A stretch of DNA of 64,000 nucleotides, taken from NCBI RefSeq assembly GCF_016863035.1, contig NZ_BOOC01000017.1:1-64000 (forward strand), in the 5' to 3' direction. Positions 1 through 8,747 of the stretch are shown in pieces. The translations under genes and the position numbers were made by a program. The notes under the pieces are model-generated. The model saw only the letters and a program-made list of their open reading frames with translations, was not told where the DNA came from and made no database searches. This DNA is from Microbispora corallina. GTDB lineage: Bacteria; Actinomycetota; Actinomycetes; Streptosporangiales; Streptosporangiaceae. Position 1 is the first letter of the stretch; the number at the start of each line of letters is the position of its first letter.

Positions 1-6
1 CCCTCC

Positions 7-96
7 CGCCGATAGAGCCGTCGACGCCGGCTCTATCGGCGAAGGCTCCACACGCCCCCGGGGGCCGACGCCGTGCCGGCCCCCGAAAGATCTTTC
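7..96. repeat. Three consecutive inverted repeats at window start
   Basis: Positions 7-41 form a perfect 14-bp stem with a 7-base loop (arms 7-20 and 28-41). Positions 60-84 form an 8-bp GC stem (GGGGGCCG/CGGCCCCC), and 85-96 is the perfect 12-bp palindrome GAAAGATCTTTC. The first two could terminate a gene lying left of the window. The third has no T-run and could be a protein-binding site for the gene starting at 171. Confidence 0.55.
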
Positions 97-170
97 TCCG
101 GGGACCGATGAATCGGAGCCGGCCGGCAGGTACATCCACCGACCGACCGGATCCGAGAGAAGGAACCCCG

Positions 171-557
171 ATGACCACACGCACCGACGCCGGCGTCGAC
201 GAGCTCCTGCGCCAGGTCTACGCGGCCTGGACGGACAACGACGCCGACGCCTTCGCCGCCCTGTACCTCCCCGACGCCACCGTCGTGATGCCCGGGGTGC
301 TCCACCGGGGCCGCGAGGCGGTCCGGGCCTACATGGCCGCCGCCTTCGCCGGGCCGCTGAAGGGCTCACGCGGGATAGACGAGCCCGAGGACGTGCGGGT
401 CATCGGCGACACGGCCGTCGTCGTCAGCAGGGCCGGGATCCTCATGGCGGGGGAGACCGCCCTGCCGGCCGACCGGGAGCGCCTGGCGACCTGGGTGCTG
501 GTCCGGCGTGACGGCGAATGGCGGATCGCCGCGTACGCGAACGCGCCCGCGCGCTGA
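171..557 (+). CDS. SnoaL-like / SgcJ-family small protein
   Basis: A 128-residue single-domain protein of the NTF2/SnoaL fold (SgcJ/EcaC-type). Residues 10-30 show the typical LLRQVYAAWTDNDADAFAAL helix. The VVMPGVLHRGREAV segment and the C-terminal WVLVRRDGEWRIAAY strand pair are characteristic. Members bind small hydrophobic ligands or act as isomerase/hydrolase-like proteins, and no substrate can be read from the sequence. The start at 171 is preferred over the ATG at 108 because GAGAAGGA lies about 8 bases upstream. It is followed 58 bp later by an ECF sigma factor that carries a SnoaL-like tail of the same fold class, so the two are probably co-transcribed. Confidence 0.8.
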   Translation: MTTRTDAGVDELLRQVYAAWTDNDADAFAALYLPDATVVMPGVLHRGREAVRAYMAAAFAGPLKGSRGIDEPEDVRVIGDTAVVVSRAGILMAGETALPADRERLATWVLVRRDGEWRIAAYANAPAR

Positions 558-615
558 CGGTGCGAGGCTGGGCGCGTCCCCGGGCCCGGGGACGCACCGG
601 AAGGGGGGGACCGGC

Positions 616-1575
616 GTGGGCGTCGCGACCGGCGGGGACTTCGAGGCGCAGGCGGGGCCGTACCGGGACGAGCTGCTCGTCCACTGCTACCGCATGCTCG
701 GCTCGGTCCACGAGGCGGAGGACCTGGTCCAGGAGACGATGCTGCGCGCCTGGCGTGCGTGGCGCCGGTACGACCCGTCGCTGGCCTCGGTCCGCACGTG
801 GCTGTACCGGATCGCCACGAACGCCTGCCTGTCCGCCCTGGAGGGGAGGGCCCGCCGGCCCCTGCCGTCCGGTCTGGGAGGGCCGAGCGACGACCCGGAC
901 GCGCCGCTGACCCCGGCCGCCGACGTGCCGTGGCTCCAGCCGTTCCCGGACGCGCGCCTCGGCGACCCGGCCGCCGAGGTCGTACGGCGGGGCACGCTGC
1001 GGCTGGCCCTGGTCGCGGCGATACAGGTCCTGCCGCCGCGGCAGCGGGCCGTGCTCATCCTCAGGGACGTGCTGGAGTTCTCCGCCGCCGAGGCCGCCGC
1101 GCTGCTGGAGACCTCGCCCGCCGCGGTCAACAGCGCCCTGCAGCGCGCCCGGGCGAGCCTCTCCGGTTGCGCCGCCGCCGAGGGCCGGGTCGCCGAGCCC
1201 GGCGACGCCGCGGTGCGGCGGACCGTCGACCGCTACATCCGGTCGTTCGAGGCCGGGGACGTCGCCGGGCTGGTCGCCCTGCTGACCCGCGACGCGGTGC
1301 TGGAGATGCCGCCCGTGCCGCTCTGGTACGCCGGGAGGGACGGCTACGGGCGCTTCATGACCCGGGTGTTCGCGATGCGCGGCGCCGACTGGCGGATCAC
1401 GGCCCTCACGGCCAACACGCAGCCGGCCCTGGCCGCCTACTGCCGCGACGGCGACGCCTACGCGCTCCACACGCTCCAGGTGCTGACCGTGACCCCGGAG
1501 GGCGTCGCGCGGAACGTCGTCTTCCAGGACCCGGCGGTGTTCGCGGCGTTCCGGCTGCCGGGCAGCCTCTCGTGA
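616..1575 (+). CDS. ECF sigma factor with C-terminal SnoaL-like domain (SigG/SigJ type)
   Basis: A 319-residue extracytoplasmic-function sigma factor. Region 2 is at about residues 10-80 (DELLVHCYRMLGSVHEAEDL, then WLYRIATNACL). Region 4 is at about 130-190 (LPPRQRAVLILRDVLEFSA and an HTH ending in VNSALQRARA). A SnoaL-like domain follows from about 205 to the end (VDRYIRSFEAGDVAGLVALL, ending FRLPG). ECFs of this build lack a classical anti-sigma partner, and the tail is known in related families to tune activity. GTG at 616 is chosen because AAGGGGGGA sits just upstream and homology begins there. The neighbouring SnoaL-like gene may share its signal, which is inference. Confidence 0.85.
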   Translation: MGVATGGDFEAQAGPYRDELLVHCYRMLGSVHEAEDLVQETMLRAWRAWRRYDPSLASVRTWLYRIATNACLSALEGRARRPLPSGLGGPSDDPDAPLTPAADVPWLQPFPDARLGDPAAEVVRRGTLRLALVAAIQVLPPRQRAVLILRDVLEFSAAEAAALLETSPAAVNSALQRARASLSGCAAAEGRVAEPGDAAVRRTVDRYIRSFEAGDVAGLVALLTRDAVLEMPPVPLWYAGRDGYGRFMTRVFAMRGADWRITALTANTQPALAAYCRDGDAYALHTLQVLTVTPEGVARNVVFQDPAVFAAFRLPGSLS

Positions 1576-1661
1576 ATGCAAATAGATGGCCCTGATTCGG
1601 GCTGCGTCTGCTAAGGGATCGGGCTTTTTACCCGGGTATTCGCGGCTGTAGGCTTGCCCGT

Positions 1662-2072
1662 GTGACGACGTTCCGGATCAGCGAGGCCGCCGTGCTGCTC
1701 GGCGTCAGCGCCGACACCGTGCGGCGGTGGGTGGACGGGGGACGCCTGCCCGCCGAGCGCGACCGGCACGGCCACCGCGTGGTGGCCGGCACCGATCTGG
1801 CGGCCTTCGCCCGCGCGCAGATCGAGGTCGAGGGGGGCACCGGGCACTCCTCGGCGCGCAACCGCTTCCGCGGGATCGTGACCGAGGTGGTCAGGGACGC
1901 GGTGATGGCCCAGGTGGAGATCGCCGCCGGGCCGTTCCGGGTGGTCTCGCTGATGAGCCGGCAGGCGGCCGACGAGCTGGGCCTGGAGCCCGGCGTGGTC
2001 GCCGTCGCCGTCATCAAGTCCACGAACGTCGTCGTGGAGATCCCCGATGGCGCCCGCGCCGCGACCCCGTAG
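1662..2072 (+). CDS. HTH-TOBE molybdenum-responsive regulator/molybdopterin-binding protein
   Basis: A 136-residue protein. An excisionase/MerR-like helix-turn-helix lies at residues 3-50 (FRISEAAVLLGVSADTVRRW). A TOBE (Mop-like) oxyanion-binding domain lies at about 66-130 (ARNRFRGIVTEVVRDAVMAQ, ending SFNVV-like IKSTNVVVEI). Single-Mop proteins bind molybdate, and coupling one to an HTH suggests a sensor for the modABC genes that follow 7 bp downstream. GTG at 1662 places the first residues at the HTH. No second Mop domain is present, so two protomers would probably build the molybdate site. Confidence 0.85.
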   Translation: MTTFRISEAAVLLGVSADTVRRWVDGGRLPAERDRHGHRVVAGTDLAAFARAQIEVEGGTGHSSARNRFRGIVTEVVRDAVMAQVEIAAGPFRVVSLMSRQAADELGLEPGVVAVAVIKSTNVVVEIPDGARAATP

Positions 2073-2079
2073 GAGTGCA

Positions 2080-2883
2080 GTGTTTCCGACGCGTCTCACC
2101 CGGCGGGTCACCGCCGTCGCCGTCGCCGCCGTCCTCGTGGCCGGCTGCGGCTCCACCGGCTCCGGTGACGCGGGCGCCTCGGCCGCGTCCGGCTCCGCGG
2201 CCTCCGCGGGGAAACCGCTGACCGTGTTCGCCGCGGCCTCGCTCACCGAGACGTTCACCACGCTCGGCGCGACCTTCGAGGCCGCCCACCCCGGCACCAA
2301 GGTCACGTTCAACTTCGGCTCCAGCGCGACGCTCGCCCAGCAGATCACCCAGGGCGCCCCGGCCGACGTCTTCGCCGCGGCCAGCCCCGCCACGATGAAG
2401 ACCGTCACCGACGCCGGCCTGGCCGCCGGGACGCCGGCGACGTTCGTGCGCAACCGGCTGGAGATCGCCCTCCCGCCCGGCAACCCGGCCAAAATCGACG
2501 AGCTCAAGGACCTCGCCGATCCGAAGGTGAAGGTCGCGCTCTGCGCCGCGCAGGTGCCCTGCGGGGCGGCGGCGGTCAAGGCCCTCGACGCGGCCAGGCT
2601 GAAGGTCACTCCCGTCACCCTCGAACAGGACGTCAAGGCCACACTCACCAAGGTCGAGCTCGGCGAGGTCGACGCCGCCCTCGTCTACCGCACCGACGTG
2701 CTGGCCGCCGGGGGCAAGGTGAAGGGGGTCGACTTCCCCGAGGCGGCCCAGGCGATCAACGACTACCCCGTCGCGGCGCTGTCGAAGGCCCCTCAGCCCG
2801 AGCTGGCCCGGCAGTTCGTCGACCTGGTCCTGTCGCCGCAGGGCCTGGACGTCCTGACCGCGGCCGGGTTCGAGTCGCCCTGA
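2080..2883 (+). CDS. modA: Molybdate ABC transporter substrate-binding lipoprotein ModA
   Basis: A 267-residue lipoprotein that captures molybdate (or tungstate) outside the membrane for ModBC. The N-terminus has two Arg pairs, a hydrophobic segment and the lipobox VAGC at about residues 17-20. The mature domain shows LTVFAAASLTETF, FNFGSSATLAQQITQGAPAD and the C-terminal DYPVAALSKAP typical of ModA. An in-frame ATG at 2047 would overlap the regulator gene. GTG at 2080 is preferred because AGGAG overlaps the previous stop at 2070-2072 and the signal peptide then has a normal length. Cys residues near CAAQVPCGAAAV are common in ModA. Confidence 0.92.
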   Translation: MFPTRLTRRVTAVAVAAVLVAGCGSTGSGDAGASAASGSAASAGKPLTVFAAASLTETFTTLGATFEAAHPGTKVTFNFGSSATLAQQITQGAPADVFAAASPATMKTVTDAGLAAGTPATFVRNRLEIALPPGNPAKIDELKDLADPKVKVALCAAQVPCGAAAVKALDAARLKVTPVTLEQDVKATLTKVELGEVDAALVYRTDVLAAGGKVKGVDFPEAAQAINDYPVAALSKAPQPELARQFVDLVLSPQGLDVLTAAGFESP

Positions 2884-2932
2884 CCATGGCCGCCGCGGCT
2901 CACCCCCGCGCCCGTACGGCAGGGGGACGGCG

Positions 2933-3745
2933 ATGAGGACCCGCCCGGGGGAGGCGGGGCCGGTGCGCGGGCCGGTGCCCTGGGCGCTGGCGGTCCCGGC
3001 CGTCGCCGGCGTGGCGTTCCTGGTGCTGCCGCTCGCCGGGCTGCTGGTGCGCGCGCCGTGGGCCACGCTGCCGCGGCGGCTGGCCGAGCCGCAGGTGCTG
3101 GAGGCGCTGCGCCTGTCGCTGGTCACCGCGACCGTCGCGACGCTGGTGTGCCTGGTGCTGGGCGTGCCGCTGGCGTGGCTGCTGGCCCGCGCCGAGTTCC
3201 CGGGCCGCCGGCTGCTGCGCGCGCTGATCACGGTGCCGCTGGTGCTGCCGCCTGTCGTGGGCGGTGTCGCCCTGCTGCTCGTCCTCGGCCGCCGCGGACT
3301 GGTGGGCCAGTGGCTGGACTCGGCGTTCGGGGTGTCGCTGCCCTTCACCACGGCCGGCGTCGTGGTTGCCGAGGCGTTCGTCGCCATGCCGTTCCTCGTG
3401 ATCAGCGTGGAGGGCGCGATGCGCGGGGCCGACCGCCGCTACGAGGAGGCCGCCGCCACGCTCGGCGCGTCCCGCTGGACGGTCTTCCGCCGGGTCACGC
3501 TGCCGCTGATCACCCCCGGCGTGCTGGCGGGCGCGGTGCTGTGCTGGGCCCGGGCGCTGGGTGAGTTCGGGGCCACGATTACCTTCGCCGGGAACTTCCC
3601 CGGCCGCACCCAGACCATGCCGCTCGCCGTCTACCTGGCCCTGGAGACCGAGCCCGACGCGGCCGTCGTGCTCAGCCTTGTCCTGCTGGCGGTCTCGGTC
3701 GCGATCCTGGCCGCCCTGCGCGAGCGATGGGTGGGCGGCCCGTGA
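2933..3745 (+). CDS. modB: Molybdate ABC transporter permease ModB
   Basis: A 270-residue inner-membrane permease of the molybdate importer. At least five hydrophobic helices are visible, starting with ALAVPAVAGVAFLVLPLAGL. The EAA loop that contacts the ATPase is present (YEEAAATLGASRWTVFRRVTLP) followed by GVLAGAVLCWARALGEFGAT, both ModB hallmarks. It lies 49 bp after modA with AGGGGGACG before the ATG, and its end overlaps modC by four bases (GTGA), indicating translational coupling. Confidence 0.93.
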   Translation: MRTRPGEAGPVRGPVPWALAVPAVAGVAFLVLPLAGLLVRAPWATLPRRLAEPQVLEALRLSLVTATVATLVCLVLGVPLAWLLARAEFPGRRLLRALITVPLVLPPVVGGVALLLVLGRRGLVGQWLDSAFGVSLPFTTAGVVVAEAFVAMPFLVISVEGAMRGADRRYEEAAATLGASRWTVFRRVTLPLITPGVLAGAVLCWARALGEFGATITFAGNFPGRTQTMPLAVYLALETEPDAAVVLSLVLLAVSVAILAALRERWVGGP

Positions 3746-4806
3746 CGGCGGGGGACCGCGGCGCGGAGGGCGGGGGCCTGCGGGCGCGGCTGATCGTCGA
3801 GAGGGCCGCCTTCCGCCTCAGCGTCGACCTGGAGGCGGCGCCGGGGGAGGTGGTCGCGCTCCTCGGGCCGAACGGCGCGGGCAAGACCACGGCTCTGCGG
3901 GCGCTGGCGGGGCTGGCCGCCCTGGGGGAGGGCGGGAGCATCGACCTGGACGGCGAGCCCCTGCACACCCTGCCCGCCGAGCGCCGCCCGATCGGCGTGG
4001 TGTTCCAGGACTACCTGCTCTTCCCCCACCTGTCCGCCCTGGACAACGTGGCGTTCGGGCCCCGGTGCCGGGGGGTGCCGAAGGCCGAGGCCCGCCGCCG
4101 GGCCGCCGCCCTGCTCGACCGCGTCGGCCTGGCCGGGCACGCCGCCGCCCGGCCGCGCCAGCTGTCCGGCGGGCAGGCGCAGCGGGTGGCCCTGGCCCGC
4201 GCCCTCGCCGTACGGCCGCGGCTGCTGCTGCTCGACGAGCCGCTGGCCGCGCTCGACGCACACACCCGGCTGGAGATCCGCTCCGAGCTGCGCCGGCACC
4301 TGGCCGGCTTCGACGGCGCGACCGTCCTGGTGACCCACGACGCGCTGGACGCCATGGTCCTGGCCGACCGGCTCGTGGTGATCGAGAACGGCGCGGTGGT
4401 GCAGCAGGGCCCGCCGGCGGAGGTGGCCCGCCGCCCGCAGACCGACTACGTGGCCCGCCTCGTCGGCCTCAACCTCTACCGGGGCACGGCCGACGGCCAT
4501 TTGGTCACCGTGGGGGACGTCGTGTTCAGCGTGGCCGAGCGGCTGAGCGGGCCGGCGTTCGTCGCCTTCTCGCCCGCCGCCGTCGCCCTCTACCGCAGCC
4601 GGCCCGACGGCACCCCGCGCAACCTGTGGCGGTGCCGGATCGAGGGGCTCGAGCCGCACGGCGACGGGATCCGGGTCCATCTGGAGGGCCCGCCGTCCGT
4701 GGCGGCCGACGTGACCCCGGCCGCCGTCGTGGACCTCGACCTCGGCCGGGGCCAGGAGGTCTGGGCCGTGGTCAAGGCGACCGAGACGCACGCGTACCCG
4801 GCCTGA
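3742..4806 (+). CDS. modC: Molybdate ABC transporter ATPase ModC
   Basis: A 354-residue ABC ATPase with Walker A (GPNGAGKTT), Q-loop (VVFQDYLLFPHLS), signature LSGGQAQRVALARAL, Walker B (LLLLDEPLAALD) and the H-loop VTHDALDA. After about residue 240 a C-terminal TOBE/Mop-like region follows, as in ModC. The GTG at 3742 overlaps the modB stop. An in-frame ATG at 3727 is possible but lies deeper in modB. The gene ends just before a strong hairpin at 4807-4840. Confidence 0.92.
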   Translation: MTAGDRGAEGGGLRARLIVERAAFRLSVDLEAAPGEVVALLGPNGAGKTTALRALAGLAALGEGGSIDLDGEPLHTLPAERRPIGVVFQDYLLFPHLSALDNVAFGPRCRGVPKAEARRRAAALLDRVGLAGHAAARPRQLSGGQAQRVALARALAVRPRLLLLDEPLAALDAHTRLEIRSELRRHLAGFDGATVLVTHDALDAMVLADRLVVIENGAVVQQGPPAEVARRPQTDYVARLVGLNLYRGTADGHLVTVGDVVFSVAERLSGPAFVAFSPAAVALYRSRPDGTPRNLWRCRIEGLEPHGDGIRVHLEGPPSVAADVTPAAVVDLDLGRGQEVWAVVKATETHAYPA

Positions 4807-4840
4807 CGAGGGCGGCCCGGGGGAGTCCGGGCCGCCCTCG
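4807..4840. terminator. Bidirectional terminator between modC and GH44 gene
   Basis: A perfect 14-bp GC-rich stem (arms 4807-4820 and 4827-4840) with loop GGGAGT fills the 39-bp gap between two convergent genes. It lacks a U-tract, as is common in high-GC actinomycetes, and would serve both strands. Confidence 0.85.
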
Positions 4841-4845
4841 GCCCG

Positions 4846-6948
4846 CTACGCGGTCGCGCAGGGCGAGCCGTTCAGCGTGAACTGCCGGGGCGCGGGGTTG
4901 GCCGCGTTGTCCCAGCGGCCGAGGAAGCCGAAGGTCACGCTGCCGCCGTTCGCGCCGATCGTGCCGTTGTAGCTCGCGTTGGTCACCGTGACCTTCCCTC
5001 CGCTCTGGGTGTAGGAGCCGTCCCACATCTGCGTGACGGTCTGCCCGTTGCCGTACGTCCAGGCGAGCCGCCAGCCCTTCACGGCGGCCGTTCCCCGGTT
5101 GACGATCCGGACGCCTGCCTGGAAGCCGCCGGGCCACTGGTTCGTGATCGTGTACGTCACGGCGCAGGAGGCGTTCGTGGTCGGCGTGGGGGTGGGGGTG
5201 GGGGTGGGGGTGGGGCTCGGCGTGGGCGTCGGGGTGGGTGTGGGTGTGGGTGTGGGGGACGGGCTGGGGCTGGGGGACGGCGACGGGCCGGTCCCCTTGG
5301 GAATCACGATCGTGCTGATCGAGTTCGCCGGGAAGGTCCCGGTGAAGCCCCCGGCGCCCACCTGGAGGTCGGCGCCGCGCGCGATGGCCGTTACGTCGCT
5401 CGCGCCGTACCGGTAGGCCTGAGCGGTCGCGCCGCCGTCCCGCCCCTTGAGCGCGACGGAGCTGGTGAGGTCGCCGGTCGTCTTGTTCACGACGACGAGC
5501 GTGAGCGCGCCGTCCGACGCCCGCTCGGCCGCGTACACCGCGAGCTTGCCCTGGTCGGCGCTGGTCGCGCTGACGCCGGTCTCGCCGAACCTGCCGCCCT
5601 TGCCGTCGTAGTTCAGGTACATGCGGAAGGCGTAGGCGCCGGGCTGGGAGGCTGTCGGCGGGCCCCAGAGGGTGGCCAGGTCGAGGCCCTCGCGGCCGAA
5701 GATGCCGAGGATGTCGGCCTCGGCCAGGGCGCCGTTGATGTTGTCGAGTGCGCCCCAGTTGTACTCGGTGATCGCGGTCTTGGTGCCGGGGTAGTTGGCC
5801 GCGACCGTCTCCTTCATCCGCGGGATGAGGCGGACCTGGGTGTTGATCCAGCTCTCGTCGGTGTAGGCCGGATCCCACAGCGCGCGGGTGGAGCGCAGGC
5901 GCAGCGCGTCGGTGGTGGGGTCGCCGCCCTGGCCGAAGGCGACGCCGGACGCCTGCGGATAGAAGTGCTCGTCGAAGTAGTCGAGCACGCGCAGGTGGTG
6001 CTCGTCCTCGTACTTCTTCATCTGCTGCAGGTACCACGCCGAGAACGGCAGGCCGCCCCGCACGTCCTTGTCGGGCGGGTTCGACCAGCAGTTGGTGCGG
6101 CCGCAGGTCTCCTGGTCGAGGCCGGAGTAGTCCCACGACGACCAGCCCCAGCCGACCGGGCCGAGCGTCTTCGCCCCCGGGTCGGCGGCCTTGACCGCGG
6201 CGCCGATCAGGTACCCCTGGTCGCGCAGCTCCTCCGAGCTCGCGCCCTTGGGGTGCACGTCGCGATGCGTGCTGTGCCAGATGTCGGGCTCGTTGTCGAG
6301 GTTGTAGAACTTCACGCCGCCCGCGCCGGCCGTGCCGTACTTCGCCGTGAGGTGGCCGAGCCAGTCCTTCACGTACCCGGCCCCGGCCTCGACGCTGGTG
6401 TCGTGCGGGTCGTTCCCGGTGATCGGGGTGCCGTCGGGTTTGACGCCGTTGCCGCAGTCGGGCCGCCACTGGTCGGTCTGCTGCTGCGGGCCGTACTTGG
6501 CCACGGAGAACCCGCAGGACGCGTCCCGCGCCTTCGGCACCCAGCCGATCAGGGGGACGGTCAGGATCGTGTCGGTGCCGGTGCGCCGGTCCTGCTCCAC
6601 GAAGCGGTCCGTGCTGGAGCCGTCGGGCAGCTGCGACGGGTCGGCGTCGTCCTCCGCGATGTTCTCGAAGAACCAGTCGGAGGCGCGGTTGTCGGTGTCG
6701 TACAGGTAGTTGTAGCGGGTGGTCGCGTTGCCGCCCCACCGCCGCACCGGCAGCCGCAGCTCCTTGGCGAGCGCCTCGTCGGCGAAGTTCATGCCGTAGA
6801 TGTACGGGCTGATGGCGTGGCGGCCGGCGGTCACGTCGACGGTGAGCGCGGGGCCGTCGGCGGCGGCGAGGGCCGGCACCCGCCCGGCCACGCCGATCGC
6901 CGCGGCGACGGCCGCCGCCACGCCGATCGTGAGCGTTCTCCTGCGCAC
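4846..6948 (-). CDS. Secreted GH44 endoglucanase/xyloglucanase with CBM2
   Basis: A 700-residue secreted beta-glucanase. Residues 1-30 are a signal peptide (RRR, hydrophobic core, ALA-A cleavage). Residues about 35-555 are a GH44 catalytic domain. The acid/base Glu is in NLDNEPDIW (E220) and the nucleophile in ITEYNWG (E395), as expected for GH44. A Pro-Ser/Pro-Thr linker of about 40 residues follows. The last ~105 residues are a cellulose-binding CBM2 (CAVTYTITNQWPGGF, GWRLAWTY, C-terminal FTLNGSPC with the terminal disulfide pair). The GTG start is preceded by GAGAGGAGAC at a good distance. The gene is monocistronic and convergent with modC. Likely substrates are cellulose or xyloglucan; exact specificity cannot be read. 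Confidence 0.92.
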   Translation of the reverse strand: MRRRTLTIGVAAAVAAAIGVAGRVPALAAADGPALTVDVTAGRHAISPYIYGMNFADEALAKELRLPVRRWGGNATTRYNYLYDTDNRASDWFFENIAEDDADPSQLPDGSSTDRFVEQDRRTGTDTILTVPLIGWVPKARDASCGFSVAKYGPQQQTDQWRPDCGNGVKPDGTPITGNDPHDTSVEAGAGYVKDWLGHLTAKYGTAGAGGVKFYNLDNEPDIWHSTHRDVHPKGASSEELRDQGYLIGAAVKAADPGAKTLGPVGWGWSSWDYSGLDQETCGRTNCWSNPPDKDVRGGLPFSAWYLQQMKKYEDEHHLRVLDYFDEHFYPQASGVAFGQGGDPTTDALRLRSTRALWDPAYTDESWINTQVRLIPRMKETVAANYPGTKTAITEYNWGALDNINGALAEADILGIFGREGLDLATLWGPPTASQPGAYAFRMYLNYDGKGGRFGETGVSATSADQGKLAVYAAERASDGALTLVVVNKTTGDLTSSVALKGRDGGATAQAYRYGASDVTAIARGADLQVGAGGFTGTFPANSISTIVIPKGTGPSPSPSPSPSPTPTPTPTPTPTPSPTPTPTPTPTPTTNASCAVTYTITNQWPGGFQAGVRIVNRGTAAVKGWRLAWTYGNGQTVTQMWDGSYTQSGGKVTVTNASYNGTIGANGGSVTFGFLGRWDNAANPAPRQFTLNGSPCATA

Positions 6949-7087
6949 GGGTCTCCTCTCGGGTCCCTGGGGTCCGGGGCGGCCGGACGCGAGGTGGGGG
7001 GCGCGCCCGGCCAGGGCATCACGCTGGCCGGGGGGCGGGACGGGGGACAAGACACGGTTCCGCCCGTCCACCCGGGTTCCGCGCTGA

Positions 7088-8440
<1,353 letters not shown>

Positions 8441-8747
8441 CCCGCGCCGCATACCAGCGGCCTCAATTGCACCACCTGCACCGGGGGCTGAGACATCGCC
8501 GACGTGCGACGAGACCGCCATCGTGGATCGCCGCAGGGTTTCGGTCCTGGGCGACGCCGGTGAGCCGGAGCGCGCCGCCGACGTCCGGACCGGAGTCGCT
8601 ACCAGGGTCACCAGCGGCAAGCCGGCACGACCCCGCACCCTAGGTCTTGCGCCACCGGCAATTTGGGCGTCGGCCTAATGTCGCTTTCGGGCAAGGTCAT
8701 CAGGCCATGATCAGGCGGCACATCCCCGTACCCAAAGGTCTTGAGCC
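8441..8747. other. Intergenic region upstream of phospholipase C
   Basis: A 307-bp gap without a convincing gene. The phrase GGTCTTG(A/C)GCCA occurs twice, at 8643-8654 and again just before the phospholipase start (8737-8748), the second overlapping its ribosome-binding region. No clear terminator for aldO and no PHO box were seen. Confidence 0.4.

Noticed and set aside
5180..5290. Short tandem repeats resembling a microsatellite
   Set aside because: They encode the Pro-Thr/Pro-Ser linker of the GH44 enzyme; the same applies to 17215-17285 in the esterase.
8441..8747. Possible decayed gene between aldO and phospholipase C
   Set aside because: No frame gives a recognisable domain remnant; treated as plain intergenic DNA.
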